Shown piece by piece: positions 10,689 to 19,749 of a stretch of 64,000 bases of DNA. The translations under genes and the position numbers were made by a program. The DNA comes from Monocercomonoides exilis (lineage: Eukaryota > Preaxostyla > Oxymonadida > Polymastigidae): assembly GCA_001643675.2 (NCBI GenBank), contig LSRY02000054.1, positions 479,001 to 543,000 on the forward strand, given 5' to 3'. Every line of letters begins with the position of its first letter. Position 1 is the first letter of the stretch. Under the pieces are notes generated by a model that was not told the origin of the DNA, searched no databases, and was given only the letters and a program-made list of their open reading frames with translations.

Positions 10689-12873
10689 GACAAAACCCGG
10701 GAATATCAAAAGAAAAACTCAAAAAAGAAAAAGTAAGTTGAAGAATTTGATATTGAAAAAATCAAACATCTCCCTTTTGTTCTTCAACAGTGCTATATTT
10801 AACTTCTTTTCAAAATGATGATATTATTGAATTAATTCAATAAAATGAATGAATCACAAAGTCATAATGTTTGCTTTTTTTTTTCAATTTGTCTTATTTT
10901 CCTTCGTCTTCAGAGCTTTCAAAAGTTTTTGCCACTGAAGAATTTAGAAAATAAAAATCAAAAGCTGAAAAAAGAAATTTTTTTTTCAAGAAAAGAGATT
11001 ATATACAAAAGCATTATTTCATCAGGCTTGGTTTCTTCTTCAGCTTAATATCGACTAACATCAACTTTGAGACAGGGAATGGATCCACAACATAATGGAA
11101 GACCGAATTTTTTAAATATTGAGGAACAAGAAGAAATAGAAGACTGTGCCAAATCTCATTCACTTTCAACGGATTAAATAACATTCAAAGATATCAGTTA
11201 TATATTTTGGTTTTTGTTTTGATATTTATATTTCCTTTTTTGATGTCGTCTTTTCAGTCCGAGAATGTTTTGCAAAGAAAAACCCGAAACAAGGATGATA
11301 ACAGCGAATTGACAGAAATTAATGAAAAATGGACAAGACGGTTCAAAAAAAAAACCATTGCCTTGCAAATGGTATAACCAAAATCCATAGACACAAAAAG
11401 GTTGCTTTCATCATCAACGACAAACATTTCCAAGTTATTTTCATTTCAAATGGATATACTGAAAACAAACAAAATTTCCGCTGATATGATATTTAATATA
11501 GACGAAACAGGTGTCAGTTAATGAAAATCTGATGACAATTTCGTGGTCAAACGATCAGATCAAGAAGACACAATGTTACACTACAAACTTCCTCAGCCAA
11601 ATGCAACATTGGTTTTTGGAGTTTTTGCAGATGGATCTTCTATTAATCCAGTGATGATTTGGCCTTCAAAAACTGTTCCAAAAGATCTTGCAGTAAAAAA
11701 ATATAAACGACTAGAAATAGTGTCCAACGGAAGCGGGCGTAGAACAAAAAATGACTGCGAACAAATCATGATGAAAAACATTTAACCAACAGTAAACAAA
11801 AAAAGAATTGAATTACATGGATCGGAAGCATAGGTGCTTATTATTATGGATGGGCGTTTATCGAGGCTTTGCTCGCATGTTTTTGCACGGAATCGTGAAC
11901 ATTATATTGAAATTATTATTCTTCGTTCGCACACCACACATTTGACACAATAGCTTAATAACTATGTGTTTGCTTAAATTAAAAAAGACTGTATTCATTT
12001 TTTTTGCCTCCAACAGAAAGTGGAATATCGTCATATTGAAAAACTCTTGTGTCATCATTGGCAGATGTTTTGAGTGCTGCGTTGGAACCAAGAACTATAA
12101 AAAAAATCGTTCTATGCAAGTGGAATTGAGCCCTTCTATCCTTCCGTTGTTTTGGATCGATTGCCAAATCAGTTGTCAAACGAAAAATTTTCTTCAATTA
12201 GTTCATCGGCCCGTGCTTCAAATGGAGTTTAAAACATGAAAGTTTTGACAAGTGATAATTTTGTTCAGGAGAACGAACAAAGTGAAGAAGGTTTGAAAAT
12301 TTTCATGAAATTAGAATGAAATGAGTATTTTATTATTATTATTTTTTTAAATTTCGAGAAAAAGAAAAATGTGTATCCTGCACCTTGAAAGATAGTCTAC
12401 AAAAGCAAATGTCATAGAGAAAAGCAAACGTCGATAAATGTGATGGGAAAACAAAATAAAAGATTTCAGAACAAACTCATGAAGAAGAAATGGATGAACA
12501 TTTTCTGTTTTCAGGAGAAAAACAAAAAAGAAAACAAGTGTTTGAAACAAAATGTGGAAAACTATTTTATTTCAGCTGAAAGCGTCTTTTCTTTTCAAAC
12601 AATTTTATTTTGCTACTTGTTTATAGAATTATTTTCTTTTTGTTCGATTATTTTCATATAGTCTCGTATCAGCGAATGTTTCTTTTCGATTGTGATTATA
12701 TATGCTCGTTTCATTTGAAATCAAGAAAAACTTTTTTAAAAAACATTGAATGAACATTTTTTCAAATAAATAATTTTTTTTTATTTTTGTTAATTCAAAA
12801 TAAAAAAGAAATCAGGAAGTGGAGTTAACAATTGAAAAACTTTTCAATTGATTGGGCATTCCCGGGTTTTGTC
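10689..12873 (+). mobile_element. pogo/Tigger-like DNA transposon, decayed
   Basis: A 16-bp inverted repeat GACAAAACCCGGGAAT lies at 10689-10704, with its exact reverse complement at 12858-12873, enclosing about 2.2 kb that contains a broken pogo-type transposase. The CCCGGG core is itself palindromic and occurs again just outside the left end at 10678-10683. TA dinucleotides occur near both ends (TAGCCC, TTTTAG), but the exact outer boundary differs by a few bases, so the target duplication is not certain. Confidence 0.75.
10845..12560 (+). pseudogene. pogo/Tigger-type DDE transposase pseudogene
   Basis: The N-terminal part carries the helix-turn-helix-to-DDE linker typical of this group (SRKEIIYKSIISSG, then LRQGMDPQHNGRPNFLN at about 11067-11115). 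Another frame from 11450 contains the first catalytic block (MIFNIDETG), then VFGVFADGSSINPVMIWP, the second block (VLIIMDGRLSR, where DGH is usual) and SHTTHLTQ. Everything from 11450 to 12237 lies in one frame. That frame is interrupted by stops after ETGVS (TAA TGA), before VLIIMDG (TAG), after THLTQ (TAG) and at several later points. A likely intron (GTTTTT to TTTTCAG) lies near 11210-11260. The copy cannot encode an active enzyme. Confidence 0.85.
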
Positions 12874-14239
12874 ACTTTTTAGAGTTTTGTTTAAGACTTG
12901 ATATTTGATCTGATTATTTCAGGTTTTGAGTGTGAATAAAATATGATTTTGTGATTTGTCAATTTCTTTCTCGAAAAACAAAAAACAATTATTATCTGAA
13001 AAAAAAAGATTGTTTCCAACAGATATAAGTTCCATCTTCAATAAAAATATTTATTCCCCTCTTTTTTGATAATGGTTCATTGAAGCGTGACAATTTCGTT
13101 TGCGAAACAAGACAAAATATAACATATGAAATAAATAGTTATAAATGAACAGACAATCAGATTATCCACATTATTCAAAGCACAATCTCCAGATTATTGT
13201 TCAATAATTGGGTCATTGAACAAAATTCACTGTCACAATTATTCTTATTATCGTGTCGAGCTACGAATGAACATTTGAAATGCTCTAATTGAATAATAAC
13301 ATAGAATTTGGAGAACAACACGAAAGAAAAATACGAGAATTACGAAAATGAGAATCATCATCACTGAAAAATATAATCGAGTTTAATATTTGAAATTATA
13401 TCGAAACACAACAATAAGTGCAAATGCTTTCAAAACATAACGAAAATCGTGAGATAAAACAACTGAAATAAAATTTCTCATCATCATTTATCTCTGACTC
13501 CAAAACAAATCAACATGGAAATCAACAAAACACAAACAAGAAAACATTTTCATGGAAAGGTATTTCAGTTTCATTTATTGATTGAGAATTTTTAACATCT
13601 GTTATTTTTCTAAATCTTTCATTTTGTTCTCTCAATCTTTTTGTCAGTCTTTCTTTATTCACGCAAAAAATCTTATAAAATTTTCCAGAGCCATTGTTTT
13701 TTGTGAATAACCAAACTCAATTCGTTATTTTCTTTCAAATGTGTTTCATTTTTTCTTTTTTGAGTTTTATATTTTGTTTCATTTTCCAAATGGAATCTTA
13801 TTTCACAGATTGCTCTTTCGTCTGCTTTGTTATTCAACTGCATTTAAATACTAGTCATTTCGTGAATCGAGGAAAATACCATTTTCACTTCAATTTTTTT
13901 GTTCATTTCGATAATAAACTCATTCTTTGTTGTTTCCATGATCTTTTTTTCGTTAAAAGAAAAAACTCTCTTTTAGACATAACCGTTCTAAATTCTTTCA
14001 ATTTTGTTTTGTCTTCAACAAAAAAGATTAACATTTCTTTTGTCTTTTGACAAAGTTATGTTCTTGATTAACCATGAATTTAAAAAGACAAAATAAAAAT
14101 AAAAAATAGAATAAAAAAATAAAATAAAATATAAAAATATAATAAAAAATAAAAAAAACAAGGCAAATAATTTAAAAAAGATGAATACACATGGAAGCAC
14201 AAGAACAATTTTTGTTCAAAAAGAAAAATCCACTTTCCA
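12874..14239. other. AT-rich intergenic stretch
   Basis: No supported gene. Bases 14020-14170 correspond to the 3' flank of the minus-strand beta-helix gene: the segment at 14040-14080 is the inverted counterpart of sequence at 60810-60845 downstream of the paralogue. An (AAAAT)-rich tract lies at about 14085-14155. Confidence 0.6.
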
Positions 14240-17200
14240 TTAATCCTTCATTTCTTGTTCCTTGTCATCATTCTCTTCAATTCTTGTTCTCCTCTTCCTC
14301 ACAACAACAACAACAATCACAATCACCACAACAGCTGCCACAACAACAACAATCGGCACAACAATGGCAACAACGATCCCTGCCATCCTCTTTTTGTTTT
14401 GTTCTTTTAGTTTCTCTTGTCTCACTTTCACATACTTCTCATACACATCTTCAGGCTCTGATTCTTCATCAATTGCTCCCTCGATCCACCCAGCTGTTGA
14501 TTCATCAAAGTCATTCGCAAACGCAAAGACATCTTCTTGTTTGCAGAACTTGTCGAAGTCTGGGGCAATGATGAACAGAGAAGTTGTTTTTGAGCCAGCT
14601 GTGTTTGAGCTGTCGATCTCCAGGTTGTGTTCTGATGGGAGTTTCAGATTCGATGTTGCCTTGGGCATCTCTATGAATATTGCTCCTGATTTCCCTTCTG
14701 GTGCTGAACACGACTTGAATGAACATTTGCTTGACCTTCCAATGGCCACTCTTGATTCTTCTGAACTGAGGGTGATATCCAACCCTGCTGCTGCTCCTTT
14801 CTCCGATTTCACTTCCTGAACATTCAATCCTTCGATTGACACCTTCGACGATGAATTGCTCCCATCACTGATGCTGATTGCTGCTCCACTTTCCACATTC
14901 ACTTTGCTGATGTCCATTCCCCTCAATGACACCTCTCTAGCTCCAGAAAATGAAAATGGTGATGAAGAGAATGACACAAATGAGGTTTCATCTGAACATT
15001 TCACCGTGTCCATTTCCACACTTCCAGATGTCACACTCACAAGACTGCTTGCCAAGGGGTTGTCTCCATCAGCATTTGAATTCATTCCTTCTTGTGATTG
15101 TGACCCAATTCTGACAAATCGACATGTTGATATTTTCAATGATGTTGAATCATATCCAGCACAAATTAATAAGTCCCAATTCTTTTCGGTTGAAGAGAAT
15201 TGGAATGCCAGATACTTGAATTCCACAACTCTCTGGCAAGAAAAGAGAATTGATGAAACAGAAACATCACAATCAATTGCCACTTCTATATTTCCTTTTC
15301 CATTTTCGTTAACTCCTTCAATTGTTATTCCATAGTTGGTTGAGAAGATGATTCTTTCAGCCTTCACAGATTCTGCAGTTTTGATAATGTCAATGAAGCA
15401 TTTTCCACTCTTTTCCAAATATTCATATGCATCGAATATGCTGTTGATTGCTGAATTAACATCGACTCCATTTCCCTTCCCTCCTTTTTTGACAAACACT
15501 CTTGTCATGTTATCTGGTTTTGGGGGAGGTGGATCAAAATATGTGCTTGTGAAATCATAAAGTTGATAAACTTTCAAATCACATCCAACAATATTCCACC
15601 TGTTGTCTCTTCTTGTGTAATCAGCTGCAAAACTTAATTTCATTGAATCTGCAATATCCTTGAACAAAAAGTTATAATTCATCGCCAATAATAATCCAGT
15701 ATTTCTCTTTTCTCCATTATAAGCAGCTGAGCAGTTCTGAAAAACAAGATTCTTTCCATCTTTTGGCCATTTAAGTTGAGATGCAAATTGAATGTTGGGC
15801 ATGTCCAAATATATTCCGCCGGATTTGTCATTTGTGCAACTGCATGAAGTGAAAGATGTCACGCCTCCATCTCCCACTGTGAACGTGCTTTCACTGTTAT
15901 AGCTCGAAATGTATAATGATCCTTCACTTTCTGTTTGACATTCAGTGAAAGTGCAGTTATTCAAAGTGACATCCACCACATTATCTCCATATATTTGAAC
16001 AATAGGTTTGCCACTTGAAATTTTTTTCAAAGTCACATTTGTAAATGAAACGGTATTTGAATATCTTATATTAAAAACTTTATCGTCAAATGAGACATTT
16101 CGACTATCATCAACACACTCAACATTGTCCATATAAAAATCACCATCTTCCGAAAGAACAAGGTGATAATCCACATTTTCCCGATTTGTTGATGGCCGGA
16201 TAAATTGGCAGTTTTTAATTGTCAGACTATCGCATCCGTAAATCAAGGCACTGTCATAGTGATATCCATCGCTTAATGCTATTGGAAAATAGAATGCCAA
16301 GAACACGAATTCCACTTTCCTCAAACATGAAAATAAATATTGATCTGAATGCACATTACAATCTATCGAAACCATTGTATTCCCAGTTCCTTGGCTGTTT
16401 ATTCCTTCAACCGTAACTCCTTCATTCTTGTCGAATGCGATTTGTTCTGCTTTCAATTTATCTTTAGCATCAATTATGTTGATATAGTATCCAATAAAAC
16501 TCACATCATCCGCAAATAAACAATATCCCTTTTTCACTGACCCCGTTGGAGAATCAAAATTCAATCCATCTCCATTTTCTGCACCACTTTTCACATAACA
16601 AGTTGTGACGATGCTGTAGTACTCAGAGACAATATCGATCTCTGCGTTATCGATTCCACAAATTATAAATTCATTGTTATCTCTATTAGTGTAATTGGCC
16701 GCAAAACTTGCTTTCATTGTATCTGCTATATCTTTGAACAAATAATCATTATTCAAAACAAAATACAATACAATATTTCTTTTTGACTGTCCTTCTCCAC
16801 ATTTGCAATCCTGAAATACTAAGTTCGTTCCATCTGAAGGCCATTTCAGTTGAGATTCTGATGTTATATTTGGTCCATACAAACAGATTCCACCAGATTT
16901 GCCATCAGAACAACTGCATGACGTGAAAGATGTCACGCCTCCATCTCCAACTGTGAATGTAATTTCACTGTTATAGCAATTAACATACAATGTTCCTTCC
17001 CTTTTTGTTTGACATTCAGTGAAACTGCAGTTATTCAAAATGACATCCAACTTGTTATTGCTATAGTCTCCATTTATGCTAACAATTCCATCACCACTTG
17101 AAATTTTGTTCAAACTCACGTTCATCAACGAAACTATTTTTGTAAGATACGTAAAAAAAACTTGGTGTGAAAATATGACAGTGTTGCTCTTATCAACACA

Positions 17201-17743
17201 CTCAACAGAATTCATGAACAAATTTCCCCCACGCAAATCTAAAAGGTGATATACCAAATTTTGGCTATTTGTTTGAGGCCGAATAAGTTGACAGTTAGTA
17301 ATTGTTAGTTCTCCATCATCTCCGAAAATAAATGCACAATTGCCAAATTCTCTCAAAGATATAGGAAGATAGAATATCAAATATATGAATTCAACCTTTC
17401 CCCTGCACATGAAAAAATATTCTTCTGCATACACATCACAATCCATTGAAACCATTGTGTTTCCATTTCCATCGCTGTTTACTCCTTCAATGGTTATTCC
17501 TGAACTTTTTCCAAATATTATTTTTTCTGCTTTGAATGCAGTTGTTTCATTGACAACATAGATCTTGCATGCTTGATTATTTCCCAGAAGATCATAGGCA
17601 CTTTTCAATGATTTCATTTCCTGACCGATTGATGTTCCAGTGTTGGTGTCACTTCCACTTTGCTTCACATAAACTGTGTAAGGTTTTTCTTCATTCAATT
17701 CTTGTGATGTTGCAAATGCAAATGTCAGAATGACAAAGAGCAT
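14240..17743 (-). CDS. secreted beta-helix protein with C-terminal membrane anchor
   Basis: A single-exon frame of 1,167 codons if started at the ATG at 17743-17741; the frame is open for 24 codons upstream, but this Met directly begins a signal peptide (MLFVILTFAFATSQ). The ectodomain has three homologous blocks of about 365 residues starting near residues 20 (YTVYVKQSGSD), 384 (CYVKSGAENGDG) and 748 (VFVKKGGKGNG). Each contains a GITIEGVN-type motif and short repeated strands (NNCSFTECQ, SFTSCSC) typical of right-handed parallel beta-helix (pectin-lyase-like) surface proteins. A Val/Ile-rich transmembrane helix at about 1117-1145 is followed by a short basic then acidic tail. Ligand and function are unknown. 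A decayed paralogue lies at 57,176-60,675. Confidence 0.85.
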   Translation of the reverse strand: MLFVILTFAFATSQELNEEKPYTVYVKQSGSDTNTGTSIGQEMKSLKSAYDLLGNNQACKIYVVNETTAFKAEKIIFGKSSGITIEGVNSDGNGNTMVSMDCDVYAEEYFFMCRGKVEFIYLIFYLPISLREFGNCAFIFGDDGELTITNCQLIRPQTNSQNLVYHLLDLRGGNLFMNSVECVDKSNTVIFSHQVFFTYLTKIVSLMNVSLNKISSGDGIVSINGDYSNNKLDVILNNCSFTECQTKREGTLYVNCYNSEITFTVGDGGVTSFTSCSCSDGKSGGICLYGPNITSESQLKWPSDGTNLVFQDCKCGEGQSKRNIVLYFVLNNDYLFKDIADTMKASFAANYTNRDNNEFIICGIDNAEIDIVSEYYSIVTTCYVKSGAENGDGLNFDSPTGSVKKGYCLFADDVSFIGYYINIIDAKDKLKAEQIAFDKNEGVTVEGINSQGTGNTMVSIDCNVHSDQYLFSCLRKVEFVFLAFYFPIALSDGYHYDSALIYGCDSLTIKNCQFIRPSTNRENVDYHLVLSEDGDFYMDNVECVDDSRNVSFDDKVFNIRYSNTVSFTNVTLKKISSGKPIVQIYGDNVVDVTLNNCTFTECQTESEGSLYISSYNSESTFTVGDGGVTSFTSCSCTNDKSGGIYLDMPNIQFASQLKWPKDGKNLVFQNCSAAYNGEKRNTGLLLAMNYNFLFKDIADSMKLSFAADYTRRDNRWNIVGCDLKVYQLYDFTSTYFDPPPPKPDNMTRVFVKKGGKGNGVDVNSAINSIFDAYEYLEKSGKCFIDIIKTAESVKAERIIFSTNYGITIEGVNENGKGNIEVAIDCDVSVSSILFSCQRVVEFKYLAFQFSSTEKNWDLLICAGYDSTSLKISTCRFVRIGSQSQEGMNSNADGDNPLASSLVSVTSGSVEMDTVKCSDETSFVSFSSSPFSFSGAREVSLRGMDISKVNVESGAAISISDGSNSSSKVSIEGLNVQEVKSEKGAAAGLDITLSSEESRVAIGRSSKCSFKSCSAPEGKSGAIFIEMPKATSNLKLPSEHNLEIDSSNTAGSKTTSLFIIAPDFDKFCKQEDVFAFANDFDESTAGWIEGAIDEESEPEDVYEKYVKVRQEKLKEQNKKRMAGIVVAIVVPIVVVVAAVVVIVIVVVVVRKRRTRIEENDDKEQEMKD

Positions 17744-17815
17744 TCTTTTTGATGTTTTTCGATCAGGATCACAATTGATCGATTTTTGTTTAATACAAAC
17801 GCAAATCAGAGTCAT

Positions 17816-18407
17816 TCAAAGGTTTGGTTCCAACGGGTGAATATTTGAAATAAGAAGGAATAATCACAAACATATTCAAATATCAATGACTTCCGTCAAT
17901 CGTTTTTTTTGAAGAAGAAAACGGATCAAAAAAATAAATAATACAAACATCAAATTAGCGCCCATAACATATTTTTATTGAATGTTTTCTTATTTCATTT
18001 TGATACAAACATTAATCAAAAGAAAAAAAGATATAGTTTTTAAATAATGTTTTCGATGACAAATCACATATTTTCAGACGCGAATAACACCTTTCCCAAA
18101 ATTAATTCATTTTCTTTTGTTGATAGATTAAACAAAAATTCACTTTCAAATTTCTTTTCTTCATCACGTAATATTAAAAAAGTGGAATAAAAATGCATGA
18201 ATAATTTTTGATAAACCTTATGAAAAATTCAACATTAATTTCTCAAAAGAAATGAAATAATCAATCATTATTAGATTTTCATATTTAATATTCTTTTAAA
18301 CAGCAATGAGTAGAAAACAAAATAAAAACTCTGACTCAGGAAGAGCTCTTTTAATGATGAAAAAATTGAATGAGTTGTTGTTGAGATAAAGTGTCATCGA
18401 ATATTAG
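17816..18407. promoter_or_regulatory. upstream region of the beta-helix gene, nothing specific seen
   Basis: AT-rich sequence upstream of the minus-strand gene. It should contain that gene's promoter, but I see no motif that I can defend. Confidence 0.3.
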
Positions 18408-18635
18408 TCATTTCGGAACTTCATTCCAAATGCAAACTTCCAGAGTTGGACAGCACCGAGTATTTTCTTGAAACCCTTGAAATGTTTCTTCCATTCGAAG
18501 CAGAGAAGAATAAAGGGCTTTGTGCAGCCATTTTGCTTCAGTGACAGTTGTCGGAAGCTGAATCTCAAGATAATTAATGTATTGCAGTTTATTCAAATAA
18601 AAGGATAGCAACTGATACCAATGGCAATCGATCAT
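18408..18635 (-). CDS. possible exon or small unknown protein
   Basis: A 75-codon minus-strand frame with ordinary, non-repetitive amino-acid composition (Trp, Cys, His and charged residues mixed; contains TVTEAKWLHKALYSSLL). This is unusual here, where chance frames are Phe/Ser/Lys-rich. No family is recognised and no matching flanking exon was identified. It could be an exon of a decayed gene. Confidence 0.3.
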   Translation of the reverse strand: MIDCHWYQLLSFYLNKLQYINYLEIQLPTTVTEAKWLHKALYSSLLRMEETFQGFQENTRCCPTLEVCIWNEVPK

Positions 18636-18689
18636 ATGTTTTCTGTTTTTTCAGCTGTCTTATTCTTATGTTTTTTTGAAGGAATTGTG

Positions 18690-19250
18690 TGGCAAAGAAA
18701 TGAATTTGATAGAAGTCTTTGAAGAGATTACAGATGAAGAATGAGGATTTGAGGGAAATGATCCATTGAGCACAGTAAATGTTTTGAAAGAAGATGTTTC
18801 AGATGACGGAAGACATAATCGCGATTAAGAGGGCTTTCTCATTGTATCATGAAAAATACATCTTCTTTGTGAGCTTATCTGATTTGGTTTCAATGAAAAA
18901 CAACAGGAAAGCGAATAATTCTGATGGCACTTAGGAATGAAAAGAAGAAGAGAATATCATTGCTTATTCGATAACTCTTTCAAAAAAACAAAGAAGAACA
19001 AGACATCACAATCGAAAAAACAAATGGAGTACTTATCTTTCACTTTTTTCAGCTTTGGATATCCTCGATTGGAAATCAATCAATTCCAAATTGAATGTTA
19101 GTGAAGTTACTGAGACAGAATTGGAAAGTCTTCATGGCTGCCTCATCTACTCAATTGAACAAAAAAACAGACACGATCTGTCCAACAAATCTCTCAAAAT
19201 GGTGATTATTTTTCATTGTTATTTTGCTTTTCCTTCTTGTTTTTGATATC
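18690..19250 (+). pseudogene. remnant of an unknown plus-strand gene
   Basis: Short stretches of protein-like sequence in a common direction: EMNLIEVFEEITDEE near 18700, ending at TGA, then an open run from about 18948 to 19246 that includes LDILDWKSINSKLNVSEV and ELESLHGCLIYSIEQ. An acceptor-like TTTTTTCAG precedes 19052 and a donor-like GTGATT follows the codon ATG near 19201. Multiple stops separate the pieces and no start is evident. I read this as a decayed gene of unknown family. Confidence 0.35.
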
Positions 19251-19749
19251 TTTTGTTGAGCTTCAAAGACAAAAAGTCTTCATTCAACACTCAGTTTTTA
19301 AAATGATTCTTTTTCTGACTCGTTGTTAATTAACAGGATGTTGATAACTTTTCTCATTTCCTTTTTGGGTGTCAAACTGTCTCTTTTTCAAATTCGAATT
19401 TTATTTGTTTCTGATGAATAACTGTTTTGGGGGGAATTCACGATGATGATGAGTGTTTGTTAAAAATATAATAAAATTAATATTTTGTCAGAATGAAAAT
19501 GAAATGATAATTTTGTCAGTGCTTTTATCAAAAAGGCTTCAAATGTTGATGTGTGTGCAGAATAGTTTTTTTGAATGAAAATTGTATTTGCACATGGTGA
19601 ATATCATTCTGAGAAAAAGAAACCAAAAATTCAAATAAAGCCATTGAGATGCTCATTTCAATGTTTATTTCTCGCTTTTGATGCTCTCTTTTATGTTTTC
19701 TCCATTTTTCTCTCATTATTATTTTTCTTTCCTTTTTCCTTTCTTTTTT

